From NCBI GenBank assembly GCA_900472175.1, contig UCHD01000035.1, forward strand, positions 1 to 34,171: 34,171 nucleotides of DNA, written 5' to 3'. The notes under the pieces are model-generated. The model did not search any database. It saw only the letters and a program-made list of their open reading frames with translations, and had not been told where the DNA came from. This DNA comes from Hyphomicrobiales bacterium (lineage in GTDB: Bacteria; Pseudomonadota; Alphaproteobacteria; Rhizobiales; Rhizobiaceae). The translations under genes and the position numbers were made by a program. How positions within the stretch are numbered: the first letter of the stretch is position 1; each line of letters opens with the position of its first letter. Shown in pieces: positions 25,507 through 34,103 of the stretch.

Positions 25507-26886
25507 ATGCAACAACCCGCAGCAATGGTCCTGGGAAACTACATCGCCCGCGAAACCCACGCCGATCTGCCACCAGACGTTATCCAGATAGCAAACAATT
25601 GCCTTCTGGATTCGCTTGGCTGCCTGCTTGGTGGCTATTGCCTGCCGATCGCCGGCGTCCTGGATGGCTTTCTCGGCGATGTTGGGTCTCGTGGAGACGC
25701 ACCGATCATCGGCACCAATCGCACGACCGATCCGGGCACTGCGGCTTTCGTCCAGGCCTGCCTGATCAACGCTCTCGATTTCGACGACATTTATCGCAAG
25801 GGCCATCCCGGCGCGACGGTGGTCGCGGCCGCGTTGAGTGTCGCGGCGCATGTCAACAGTTGTGGGACGGACATCCTTGAAGCGATGGTGGTCGGATATG
25901 AGGTGGGGGGCCGGGTCGCGATGTCCCTGTCGCATACGCATCCACGCAAAACGGTGCATGGGCATGGAACGTGGCAGGTCTTTGGGGCTGCCGCGGCCGC
26001 TTCAAAGCTTCTGAAACTCGATGCCCGCCAGTCGGCGCACGCGATCGCAATCGCCGCTGCCAATGCGCCCGTTGCCTCCGTCATGAAGACGGTCTACGGG
26101 ACCGAACCGACCATGACGAAGAATAATTTCGGCGCGGCGGCTCAGACTGGCGTCAATGCGGCCTTCCTGGCGAGGAACGGCTTCGAGGGCCCGCTGGATG
26201 TTTTCGAAGGGGAGACAGGGTTCTGGCGTATGGCCGGCGCCGATGCCTGCGATCTCGAAAACCTGACGTCAGGTCTTGGCCGGGTTTACGAAATTCGCGA
26301 AGTCGGCTTTAAGCCGTACAGCTGCTGCCGGATCGTGCAGAGCAGCATTCAGGCGTCGCTGAAGGTTTTCGCGACTGTCGGCGTCGATCCAAAGGATCAT
26401 GCCCACGAACGGCTGGTGATCACCGCCCCACCGATTGTCTGCGAGCCACCGTTCAACAATCCCGCGCCGGCGGATATTTGGGCCGCCCAGTTTAGTGCTC
26501 CCTACGCTGTCGCAATGGCATTGCTTGGCATTGAGCCCGGTCCGAATTGGTTTTCGGAGGAGCAAATCCGTAGTGACGCGGCTATGCGCCTTATGGCGCG
26601 GATCGAATTGCGGCCCGACATGGGAAAGCCGGACCCCCACTCTCAGCATGTCGCACGTGCCCAATTGTCCCTGAGGGACGGTCAAATTTTCCATGCCGAA
26701 GTCAAGATCGCGCTGGGTGAAGCCGCAAATCCGCTGCCCAGATCTTTTTTGGAAGAGAAGTTTATCAAACTGGCTAGGAGAAGGCTCGGACACGATCGTT
26801 CACTCGCCCTATTGAAGAATATTTCAAGCATAGGCACCATGGCCAATCTAGAACCCTTGTTCGCCGAGGCGTGCCGGAAATTCTGA
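25507..26886 (+). CDS. MmgE/PrpD-family protein
   Basis: Protein of 459 aa of the MmgE/PrpD family, whose members include 2-methylcitrate dehydratase, cis-aconitate decarboxylase and iminodisuccinate epimerase. Characteristic segments are CLLDSLGCLLGGY, ALDFDDIYRKGHPGATVVAA, GTWQVFGAAAAASKLL and GFKPYSCCRIVQSSI. It should act on a di- or tricarboxylate, by dehydration, decarboxylation or epimerisation. The ATG at 25507 is chosen over a GTG 20 codons earlier because that extension (MAPGNTRHPV) is not family-like; the ribosome site is modest (ACGAGA). It has a paralogue at 29076-30422. Downstream the operon is interrupted by about 1 kb of scar sequence. Confidence 0.92.
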   Translation: MQQPAAMVLGNYIARETHADLPPDVIQIANNCLLDSLGCLLGGYCLPIAGVLDGFLGDVGSRGDAPIIGTNRTTDPGTAAFVQACLINALDFDDIYRKGHPGATVVAAALSVAAHVNSCGTDILEAMVVGYEVGGRVAMSLSHTHPRKTVHGHGTWQVFGAAAAASKLLKLDARQSAHAIAIAAANAPVASVMKTVYGTEPTMTKNNFGAAAQTGVNAAFLARNGFEGPLDVFEGETGFWRMAGADACDLENLTSGLGRVYEIREVGFKPYSCCRIVQSSIQASLKVFATVGVDPKDHAHERLVITAPPIVCEPPFNNPAPADIWAAQFSAPYAVAMALLGIEPGPNWFSEEQIRSDAAMRLMARIELRPDMGKPDPHSQHVARAQLSLRDGQIFHAEVKIALGEAANPLPRSFLEEKFIKLARRRLGHDRSLALLKNISSIGTMANLEPLFAEACRKF

Positions 26887-27335
26887 ATCCCGCCGAGTTG
26901 GCGAATGGTCGTGCGAAATCCTTCCCGCCATTCGGTCGAAAATGCGACCAACTTGCTTTCGGCAAGAGCAACGGAAACGTGGTGCCATTGGCAATGATGG
27001 AGTTTTGGCGCGGGGAACTACGGCTCCTCGTTCGGCGATCCCATCGAACTTCATCTTTCGGAACGAATGCTCAATTAATCTTTTGGTAACCATGCGGGTG
27101 CAGGGTGGTTTTCGTCGCAGCAGCGTCCACCCTGCGGTACTGCTATTGCCTGCGGTGTCGCCGCAATCGACTATCGGGTGCCTCAACGCAGTTGAGTCCG
27201 CCATCACCAGCTCCGCTGAAGGCGATCGTCTCAAAGGGTATAGATCCAAGTCTGCGCACAAGATTTCAACGCTAGATCGGCTGCAGTTCACAAGGCAGTT
27301 CGATAGCGGTTGCCGCCCGACGAAAGGAATGGTCG
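26887..27335. other. gap with no recognised gene
   Basis: About 450 bp after the PrpD gene. Frames on both strands are open for stretches (for example minus 26848-27402) but show no family features, ribosome site or normal composition. Together with the hipA remnant to its right it looks like a rearrangement scar. Confidence 0.55.
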
Positions 27336-27461
27336 ATGTCGTACGATTGGGAGGGTGCCCGCTCGCGCAGGATTGCGGCGGCAAAATGGGCAGTGCGTAC
27401 ACTGATTATCGCGATGGTCCTGGGGTCGGTTTGGGTCGTCTGGAATTCGATCGCGTTCTAG
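27336..27461 (+). CDS. possible single-pass small membrane protein
   Basis: A 41-codon frame starting MSYDWEGARSRRIAAAKWAV with AAGGA seven bases before the ATG. It has an Arg-rich front followed by one hydrophobic segment (TLIIAMVLGSVWVVW, residues 22-36), so a small inner-membrane protein with the N-terminus inside is predicted. I recognise no family. It ends only a few bases before the hipA fragment begins, so its end may be a junction product. It could be a real small gene or the head of a truncated one. Confidence 0.4.
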   Translation: MSYDWEGARSRRIAAAKWAVRTLIIAMVLGSVWVVWNSIAF

Positions 27462-27469
27462 CCTCCACT

Positions 27470-27775
27470 GGCAAGGCAGGATGTTCGCTCTCTCCCGCCT
27501 ATGATCTCAATCCCGTGCCCCCCGATCTCAAGGCGCGTGTGCTGACGACCAACATCGACCTCGATGAGGGTACCTGCTCTCTCGACCTGCTTGAGGTGGC
27601 TTCGGGGTTCTCCGGCCCCACGCTGCTGCAGGCCCGCGCAGTTATCAAGGAGGTGGCAAGTGTTACCGCGAAATGGCGCGAAACCGCCAAGGCAGGCAGC
27701 GCTCGTTCCGCCGCGATCACACGAATGGCCAGCGCCTTCGAACACGATGATCTAAAAAGGGCAATGGCGCTGTGA
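27470..27775 (+). pseudogene. hipA: 3' fragment of hipA-type toxin/kinase
   Basis: About 100 codons matching the C-terminal end of HipA-family serine/threonine kinases, including SLSPAYDLNPVPPDLKARVL, TTNIDLDEG and a final MASAFEHDDLKRAMAL. The N-terminal domain and the kinase core are absent, as is a hipB antitoxin, so no working toxin remains. The frame is open upstream back to 26942 by chance, giving an apparent 277-codon gene whose first two thirds are not HipA. It is seen as a relic of a lost toxin-antitoxin module in a scar between two catabolic genes. Confidence 0.75.
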
Positions 27776-27917
27776 TCTGACCCTTCACCCCTCCATCCAA
27801 CCTCAAATGACAGTCTTAGCGGTCACTTCATCGCCAATTATTCATCTGAAATTGGCTTTCATTCCCGCTTTTCTCACGTGAGAATACCATCATAGGTAGT
27901 CATTCGGAGGGTTGGGC

Positions 27918-28991
27918 ATGACAATTGCGTTGGAGGAAAGGCCGGAGGGGCCCCTGCGGTTCTTCTCCCTGAAGGATATGGAACGGCGCGGTGTCATGCT
28001 TGAGGCTAGCGCTCTGCATGCGGTTGCCCGCGAGGCGTGGGCTGATATTCGCGAGGGCCGCGCATACGGATTGAAATCCGTTTTACTGCCGCGTGAAAGT
28101 GAGCTGTGGGGACGGCCCGAGTGGGCCCAATACCAAAAGGAGTTCGAGGGGGAGCGGCTGGGTTGGAAACTGTCCACACTTTCCAGCATTGGACCCGACT
28201 ACGCGGCCGTAAAGATTGTCGGCGCGAACGCGCTCAATCGGCACCTCGGGCGCCCCAGATCCACCTCGACGATCGCCCTCTTCGACAAGGTGACGCTTGC
28301 CCCTATTTGCGTGTTAGATGGAACTGAAATCTCCGCGGCACGAACCGCAACCTATGCGACGACGACGGTCGAACGCTTTTTTCCCGGTCATCATGATCTC
28401 GCGGCCTTTGTCTTCGGCGCCGGACCGATCGCAGAACGGGTGGTCCTGGGTCTTGGCATCTTCGAACCGGACACCTTTTCCAAAGTGTTTATTCGAAGCC
28501 GGTCAGTCGATTCGGCGGTCCAGCTTGCAGCGAAACTGGCCGCCCGTGTCCCCTTCCCTCTGGTCGCCGTGGATGACAATGCTGAACTTAGCGGCTGCGA
28601 TCTGGTGATTACCGCATCCAATGCCAAAAGGCCTGTTTTCGACGACGCGGAAGCCAATCCGCGCGCAGTGACGCTGCACCTCGGCGGCGATGAAACACCC
28701 CCGCAATATATCCAGCGCGTCTTGAAAACAGGACGGCTCGTGTGTGACGACATCACAATGGTGTCGCGCCGCAACTCGCAGAGCCTGGCTCTTTATTTTT
28801 CGAAAGGGCAATCCACCCTGGAGACGCTCGGTCCGCTTCTGGGCGTGACCAACTTTTCGGACCTAGGCGACGAGGTTCAAAAGCGCGAGGATGAGCCGCT
28901 TCACATCACATGCGTTGGACTGCCGATGCTGGATCTCTACGTCGCCAAATATGTCTACGAGACCTTTCTGAAAACAGAATCGGACGCTTAG
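27918..28991 (+). CDS. ornithine cyclodeaminase/mu-crystallin family protein
   Basis: Protein of 357 aa, of a family of NAD(P)-linked enzymes that includes ornithine and lysine cyclodeaminases, ketimine reductases, opine-type dehydrogenases and ectoine-degradation dehydrogenases. Key segments are VKIVGANALN (98-107) with a conserved Lys, LDGTEISAARTA (133-144) and the Rossmann loop VFGAGPIAE (165-173). The ATG has GGAGGG six bases upstream; the TTG two codons earlier is an alternative. It follows the hipA scar by 142 bp and precedes the second PrpD gene by 84 bp. Cyclodeaminases occur in opine catabolism, but here the reaction cannot be fixed from sequence. Confidence 0.9.
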   Translation: MTIALEERPEGPLRFFSLKDMERRGVMLEASALHAVAREAWADIREGRAYGLKSVLLPRESELWGRPEWAQYQKEFEGERLGWKLSTLSSIGPDYAAVKIVGANALNRHLGRPRSTSTIALFDKVTLAPICVLDGTEISAARTATYATTTVERFFPGHHDLAAFVFGAGPIAERVVLGLGIFEPDTFSKVFIRSRSVDSAVQLAAKLAARVPFPLVAVDDNAELSGCDLVITASNAKRPVFDDAEANPRAVTLHLGGDETPPQYIQRVLKTGRLVCDDITMVSRRNSQSLALYFSKGQSTLETLGPLLGVTNFSDLGDEVQKREDEPLHITCVGLPMLDLYVAKYVYETFLKTESDA

Positions 28992-29075
28992 CTTCGCTAT
29001 GGGCGCAACCCGCCCTTTGCGTAAGACCGCATGGGTCAGTTCAACGTGGCACACAGTTGCCGGTGGAGACGAGAC

Positions 29076-30422
29076 ATGTACGCGACCCGAACGCTTGCAG
29101 CTTACGTTAGCGCCTGCGCCCCCGAACATCTCACGGAGAGCGTGAGGGAAAAGACACTGTGCTGCATGCTCGATCTGGTGACGGCGGCGATCGCCGGATA
29201 TGACACACCGAGTGCTGTGGCGGTTCGCCGTGTTGCAGAACATCTGTTCGGGGCCGGGGCGTCGCCCGTATGGTTTTCCGGACAGACGTTGAACCGCACA
29301 GGCGCTGCCTTCTGCAACGCGGCTGCCGCTTCTGCTCTTGACCTGGACGACGGTCATCGCGCTGCGCGCGGACATCCCGGCGCCGCTATCATCCCCGCCG
29401 CGTTGGCAATCGCCGGCGATATCACCTGCTCGCGCGACGAAATCGTCTTGGCAATCGCACTCGGATATGAAGTCGGAGTGCGCATCGCTGCCGCGCAAAA
29501 TCCGAGCGCCATCAGGAGCCGGCAATCCGGTCGGTGGGTCGGGTATGGCGCGGCCGCCGCCGCCGGCCGGCTTTCCGGTGCAACGCCTGTCCGCCTTTCA
29601 CAGGCACTGGCGATCGCCGGCGTCCTTGCTCCGAACCAGGACGCAAATGGCAGTTCTGGCTATTCGAAACTTACCGGCAACGATGTGAAGGAAGGCATTC
29701 CGTGGAGTGTTGCAACCGGTATGACGGCGCTCCACCTTGCCGAATGCGGATTTACTGGGCCTGAAGACATCCTCGATCATGCTTCGCATTTCGACACGTC
29801 GAGCATTCTCGGTGGCCTGGGCAAGCCGAGGAAAATCGAGGGAACATATTTCAAACCATATTCGTGCTGCCGCTACATCCATCCTGCCATCGATGCGTTC
29901 TGCGTTCTTGAAACGCGCCACCGCGTGACCCATCATGAGATCGCGATGATTGAAGTCGAAATATTTGCCTGGGCGCTCCAGCTGGGCAACTGCGTCGATC
30001 CGGAAAACCTGACGGATATCCAATACAGCCTGCCATACTGCCTGGCGATCGCTGCGATCGAGGGCCGCCAGGCGCTGGCCCCGATCAGTGTGAATCTGCT
30101 GGATCGCCCGGATCTTGCCGATTTTGCCCGCAAGGTACGCCTGTCGGTCAATGGCGAGATTGACCGTCGGTTTCCCGCCGAGACGTTCGCGCGGGTGACC
30201 ATTGTCAGCAAAACAGGCGAATCTTTCGTGTCTCCGGTCACCACGCCTCGTGGGGACGTGGGACGACCGATGCACTTGACCGATATTCGCGACAAGTTCC
30301 TCGAAATCACCGCGGCGAAGATGTCGGAAAAGAGGCAAGTCATGCTGCTGGACGGATTCGAGCAGTTCAGGCATGGCGATGCCGCCCTGTTGCTGGCAGG
30401 GTTGGCTCAGCCGCTGGCATAG
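29076..30422 (+). CDS. MmgE/PrpD-family protein, second copy
   Basis: Protein of 448 aa, a diverged paralogue of the 25507-26886 product. Matching landmarks are CCMLDLVTAAIAGYDTP, ALDLDDGHRAARGHPGAA and YFKPYSCCRYIHPAIDAF, with the family's KPYSCCR motif kept. The ATG at 29076 is preferred because GGAG lies seven bases upstream; a 15-codon upstream extension lacks this. It ends 35 bp from the stop of the convergent amidohydrolase gene, with a short GTCTC/GAGAC inverted repeat between. Two such enzymes in one pathway suggest successive steps such as epimerisation and dehydration of an acid; which one does what is not determinable here. Confidence 0.9.
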   Translation: MYATRTLAAYVSACAPEHLTESVREKTLCCMLDLVTAAIAGYDTPSAVAVRRVAEHLFGAGASPVWFSGQTLNRTGAAFCNAAAASALDLDDGHRAARGHPGAAIIPAALAIAGDITCSRDEIVLAIALGYEVGVRIAAAQNPSAIRSRQSGRWVGYGAAAAAGRLSGATPVRLSQALAIAGVLAPNQDANGSSGYSKLTGNDVKEGIPWSVATGMTALHLAECGFTGPEDILDHASHFDTSSILGGLGKPRKIEGTYFKPYSCCRYIHPAIDAFCVLETRHRVTHHEIAMIEVEIFAWALQLGNCVDPENLTDIQYSLPYCLAIAAIEGRQALAPISVNLLDRPDLADFARKVRLSVNGEIDRRFPAETFARVTIVSKTGESFVSPVTTPRGDVGRPMHLTDIRDKFLEITAAKMSEKRQVMLLDGFEQFRHGDAALLLAGLAQPLA

Positions 30423-30457
30423 TGATTGTTCCGATGGTCTCATCACCGGAGACGACG

Positions 30458-31813
30458 TCACAGAATTCGCCCGTTCCGAACGACGACCCTGCCCGCGATG
30501 AGCACATCGCGGACCCTACTCAGGTTGGCACTATCGGCGACTACGATGTCGGCCCTCTTGCCATTTTCGATCAACCCTCGATCCCCTGCCAGCTGCGGGA
30601 AAATCCGCGAGACATTTCCAGTGGCAAGCGCGACCGCCGCCGGCGCGGCGAGTTGTTTCTTGCGAACGATCCGGTGAATGGCCTCTAAAATTCCATCCCA
30701 ATGCCCGCCGGCGAAGTCGGTGGATATTGTATCCACGAGACCCGATTCAATCAGCGCATCGAAATTAGTCGCATCGTTTCGCCACCGTGTTGTGATGCAA
30801 TCAAGCGTCGAAACGTCAATCACGGCACCCCGATGTTTGAGCTTTCCCGCGACTTCAACGGCCTCACCCGACAGGAAACTTGGATGGTTGGAGTGTCCGG
30901 CAACGATCCGGGCATTGGGGTATCTTTCGGCCAAGTCTATAAGAGAACGCGCCGTCGGCGCGGCATTGTGAAATACCGCCGGATATCCGACCCGGGCCGA
31001 CTCGCGGGCGATTTCCTCAAATCCCGCCAGTGCTGTCGAGACCGACGGCATGACGCTGTTGAAAACAATGGTTCGGATCTCCTCCGCTTGCACCATCCCT
31101 GCCAAGCCGCAGTCTCTCAGCTCGGCTTGGAGCTCCTCGTCCGAAACCCCGTCTGCAGGTTCGAGATAACGGCCAAGGATTGCATTCTTCAATCGCCGCG
31201 CCACGGCCGGAAGGACTGTGATGCCGGTCTGGCACTTGATCGCGTCGGGAATAAACCTGTACTCTTGTGCGCCGCCGCCGAGTGTCTGGCCGCCGCCGAC
31301 TTCGCCGAGAGCCTTTGCCCCCTGCAACAGCAATTGATCTGTCGTTGCCTGGAGGTGCCGTGAGGACAGCCCGGCGCCATCAACGGCAAGAGCCGCCTGT
31401 ATGTTGTTTTCTGTGTGTGCCGTGGACACGTGAATGTCCATCGGATGCGCGATTTCAGCCTCATGGTCGATCTCGTCAGGGAAAGCGAGGCCACAGACAT
31501 TGAGAAGGGTGGTGGTGCCCTGGAGGAGGTGCCGGTTGCGATTGTAGTCGACCGCGCTGTCATCCAATCCAGCAGAGCCGCTCGGCATGGACGGTCCGCG
31601 GATGCAGCCATGGGCATGGGCGTTGATGATCCCCGGAAAGATCGTGCATCCCGAAGCGTCGATGAAATCGGCGCCGCCGTCCAAATGCCGGTGGAGACGA
31701 CAGGACAGGTCGATGTCCCGTATCTCGCCGCCGCTCACAAGCACGTCGGCTCGCGCAAACACAGTTGTTCCGTCGCCTGTGATGACGCAACCGTCCTGAA
31801 GCACGATATCCAT
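30458..31813 (-). CDS. amidohydrolase-superfamily enzyme
   Basis: Metal-dependent hydrolase of 451 aa. Metal ligands are visible as H66 and H68 in INAHAHG, E171 in GEVGGGQTLGG, H282 in AVFHNAA, H307 in VAGHSNHP and D366 in ISTDFAGGHWDG. N- and C-terminal beta segments form the usual composite domain (MDIVLQDGCVITGDG, and GLIENGKRADIVVAD). It probably opens a cyclic amide or deaminates an intermediate. The ATG has GGAGA seven bases upstream; the frame runs 35 codons further without a ribosome site. It is downstream of the response regulator by 37 bp on the same strand and faces the PrpD gene. Confidence 0.9.
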   Translation of the reverse strand: MDIVLQDGCVITGDGTTVFARADVLVSGGEIRDIDLSCRLHRHLDGGADFIDASGCTIFPGIINAHAHGCIRGPSMPSGSAGLDDSAVDYNRNRHLLQGTTTLLNVCGLAFPDEIDHEAEIAHPMDIHVSTAHTENNIQAALAVDGAGLSSRHLQATTDQLLLQGAKALGEVGGGQTLGGGAQEYRFIPDAIKCQTGITVLPAVARRLKNAILGRYLEPADGVSDEELQAELRDCGLAGMVQAEEIRTIVFNSVMPSVSTALAGFEEIARESARVGYPAVFHNAAPTARSLIDLAERYPNARIVAGHSNHPSFLSGEAVEVAGKLKHRGAVIDVSTLDCITTRWRNDATNFDALIESGLVDTISTDFAGGHWDGILEAIHRIVRKKQLAAPAAVALATGNVSRIFPQLAGDRGLIENGKRADIVVADSANLSRVRDVLIAGRVVVRNGRIL

Positions 31814-31850
31814 ATTGTTCTCTCCGGTTGGCTGAAGTCTCGATGACCTA

Positions 31851-32591
31851 TTACGTCTGGGCGCCATTTGAAGCTCCGAGATTTTCTGCAAGCACATTGT
31901 CCTCCAAGGCGTAGCCAATTGACCGCACCGTCCGGATCAGATCCGGAGATCCGTTCGAACTCAACGCCTTGCGCAGCCGCCCGATGTGGACATTGACGGT
32001 CCGCGGCTCCACGTGAATGTTTCGCGGCCAGGCGTTGGCGATCAGGTCCCCCCGCCCGCATACCTGCCCGCAATTGCGCATGAGGTGCTGCAGAAGCTTG
32101 AACTCGATTGGCCCGAGGTGAATGTCCAGGCCATTGCGTTTGACACGGTGCGTCTCAAGGTCCATCACGATGCCGGCATAGAAAAGCGATGTGTCGTTTT
32201 TCATTGCCTTGAAAAAGTGGCCGCTGCGTCGCGCGCGGGTGCGCAGAAATTCAAGCAACCTGGACGGAGCGACGGGCCGGATGAAACTCTCGTCGATACC
32301 GGCTTTCAGCAGATCGACATACTGACTTTGAGCTTCCGGCCTTATCAAGGCAATCGTGGAGATGCTCGCCGTGCGCGGATCGTTCTTTAACCGGACACAC
32401 GCTGATGTGGCTGAAATGGAACCGCTCCAGGCGTCAAGCAGGATGGCGAAGGGATCGCATTCAGCACCGAGGTGGACGATCTCCTCGACGCTTTTGCCGA
32501 AAACGGTATCGAATCCGTCGGCCTCCAGGATGTGTTCCAGAAGCATAAAGTAGTCCGAGTCTGCCGAACCGATAAGGATCAGTGGTCGCAC
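31851..32591 (-). CDS. OmpR/PhoB-type response regulator, degenerate receiver
   Basis: Regulator of 246 aa. The receiver is about residues 1-118; the winged-helix output domain about 145-235 has LGPIEFKLLQHLMRN, RTVNVHIGRLRKAL and IRTVRSIGYAL. Asp53 (ILLDAWSG) fits the phosphoacceptor. However, the conserved switch Thr is replaced (IALIRPE, residue 83) and the conserved Lys before Pro is Arg105 (FIRPVAP). The front acidic pair is reduced to SADSD. Phosphorylation switching may therefore be altered or absent. The start is GTG, with GAGG nine bases upstream. No histidine kinase gene adjoins. It lies between the traR-like gene and the amidohydrolase gene on one strand and may control either. Confidence 0.9.
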   Translation of the reverse strand: MRPLILIGSADSDYFMLLEHILEADGFDTVFGKSVEEIVHLGAECDPFAILLDAWSGSISATSACVRLKNDPRTASISTIALIRPEAQSQYVDLLKAGIDESFIRPVAPSRLLEFLRTRARRSGHFFKAMKNDTSLFYAGIVMDLETHRVKRNGLDIHLGPIEFKLLQHLMRNCGQVCGRGDLIANAWPRNIHVEPRTVNVHIGRLRKALSSNGSPDLIRTVRSIGYALEDNVLAENLGASNGAQT

Positions 32592-32826
32592 GATAGTCGT
32601 CCTCGCAGCTACGACAGGGTGTTCGCAGACTTGAATTTCGATGATCTTTATTCAGGCCGCCACGACAACACAGGCAAGGCTTTACGGTATAGGATGCGTC
32701 CTGATGGGAGCAAGCAGAGGCGGGGCGAAGCGCATCGCAATTGTGCGGTGGAAGTTGAAGGCCCCACGTAACAGCTGTTCGATCTTTCGTCAGATCGGAG
32801 CCCCGGTCGCTTCTCGTAGCCGGGGG

Positions 32827-33540
32827 CTAGATCAGATGAAGCCGCGTTGCGATGGCAACAGCCTGAATGAGGCTGACGGCGCCCAGTTTGTCACGCGCAT
32901 TGTCAAGATATGAGCGTGCAGAACTGTATTTGATGCCAAGGAGCGTCGCGGATTCGCGCATCGATTTTCCTTCTGCAGCCCAACGAAGGCAGATGGCTTC
33001 TTGCGGTGCCAGCCTGACGACGCTCGAAGCAGTGGCGCGCGGACGTCGCAACGTTACGAATGCGTGGGTGAAGGTTGCGGCCGTTATTGCCGGCACATGA
33101 TCCAACCGCACGTGAGACCCCGGGCTCTGGTCTTTGGATGCGAAGGTGAGGAACGACACGTGGCCAAACCCTGCGGGAATTGCGATGGTCGTCCCCGAGC
33201 ATATTCCGAACTCATTGGCTTCACGCGCAAACCCGCGCCGTTGCGTTAGGCGAAAATTCCGATCTTCCAGGGACCATGTGAACGGCGCCATCGTTCGCCT
33301 GGCGATTTCGATGACAGGGTCTAGGCTTTGATAGGATTTTTGGAAGTACCGATCCTGCCATTCCTTTGGATAGTTCGACAGGGCGAAGCTGCTCTTGGAG
33401 CTGATGTTGACATAGGCATAAAATTCGTAGCCAAGACCAAGGGCAAGGGTTTGTAGCGAATGCTTAAAGTGCTTTTCCTGCGTGACGAGGCTCACAGCAT
33501 CGATGAAACGATTGACAGTTTTCCATGGGGTGCCGGGCAT
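32827..33540 (-). CDS. traR: TraR-like LuxR quorum-sensing regulator
   Basis: Regulator of 237 aa, close to the 234 aa of Agrobacterium TraR. The acyl-homoserine-lactone pocket residues known from TraR (W57, Y61, D70, W85) are all found, shifted by four: W61 and Y65 in EWQDRYF, D74 in SLDPV, W89 in FTWS. The C-terminal LuxR helix-turn-helix (about 177-232) has LAPQEAICLRWAAEGKSMRE and SARSYLDNARDKLG. The chosen ATG has AGGA ten bases upstream; 65 more codons are open upstream but are not TraR-like. It is divergent from traM across 194 bp. It should activate conjugal-transfer genes when signal accumulates. No traI synthase or clear tra box was seen in the window. Confidence 0.9.
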   Translation of the reverse strand: MPGTPWKTVNRFIDAVSLVTQEKHFKHSLQTLALGLGYEFYAYVNISSKSSFALSNYPKEWQDRYFQKSYQSLDPVIEIARRTMAPFTWSLEDRNFRLTQRRGFAREANEFGICSGTTIAIPAGFGHVSFLTFASKDQSPGSHVRLDHVPAITAATFTHAFVTLRRPRATASSVVRLAPQEAICLRWAAEGKSMRESATLLGIKYSSARSYLDNARDKLGAVSLIQAVAIATRLHLI

Positions 33541-33734
33541 TTTTACAAATTCCTGATGCGATGATTCCAATGCGGCTGCCATAAACCTGGCAGAGGGGCC
33601 GTTCTTGGCTCGTTGTTCACGTCGGTAAACAATGGCAGGTGGACTATTTCCGACGTCGGCGATTTCAACCGCCGGCAATGCCAGGAAATCCCATTCAAGC
33701 GCTCTTTTGTTGACCCTCCGCGGGAAATATTGCA

Positions 33735-34103
33735 ATGGAACGGGCCATAGACGCTGACGTGGGTACCATGAAGGACAAGAACACAGCCGGCGCGACGACC
33801 TCCAGTAAAATCAAGTTGCGGCCCGTGGTCGGTCTCGTGGAGGGCCTTGATCCGTCTCAACTCAAAGAGATCACGATCGATGCGATCGTCAAGCACCGCA
33901 TGCTTCGTGACGAGGCGTGTGCATTGTTTTTGAAGCTGCAGAAACTCGAAAACGCGCAGGCGCGGCCGCAGGAGGTGAGTTTCGCCGAACGCGGCTATAT
34001 TGCTGCAATGATTGCAGTCCATGCCCACCAGACAGCACTTTCCACTTTGCTGGATGTTCTCGGCTACATCCCCGACGTACCCACTTCACAGCCTTCAAAT
34101 TAG
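33735..34103 (+). CDS. traM: TraM-like antiactivator of TraR
   Basis: Protein of up to 122 aa matching TraM, the small helical protein that binds TraR and blocks DNA binding until the signal is high. Shared landmarks with Agrobacterium TraM (102 aa) are LRPVVGLVEGL, ITIDAIVKHR and YIAAMIAVHAHQTALSTLLD with the final LGYIPDV. The N-terminus is longer than usual. An internal ATG at codon 12 gives 111 aa and neither start has a strong ribosome site, so the start is uncertain. Its 3' end overlaps a second TraR-like gene on the other strand by nine bases, so it is enclosed by two TraR homologues. Confidence 0.88.
   Translation: MERAIDADVGTMKDKNTAGATTSSKIKLRPVVGLVEGLDPSQLKEITIDAIVKHRMLRDEACALFLKLQKLENAQARPQEVSFAERGYIAAMIAVHAHQTALSTLLDVLGYIPDVPTSQPSN

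Noticed and set aside
26848..27402. Minus-strand frame of 184 codons suspected to be a transposase remnant
   Set aside because: No DDE motif or known transposase segment could be found in any frame.
26942..27469. Upstream two thirds of the apparent 277-codon frame ending in the hipA fragment
   Set aside because: Composition is not HipA-like and no start signal fits; the frame is open by chance before the true remnant.
30437..30453. GTCTC-N7-GAGAC repeat between convergent genes as a bidirectional terminator
   Set aside because: A 5-bp stem without T-runs is too weak to call a terminator.
33541..33734. Search for a TraR-binding tra box between traR and traM
   Set aside because: No 18-bp palindrome of the known tra-box form was found; only a 10-bp CCGACGTCGG palindrome at 33650-33659, which is too weak to call.
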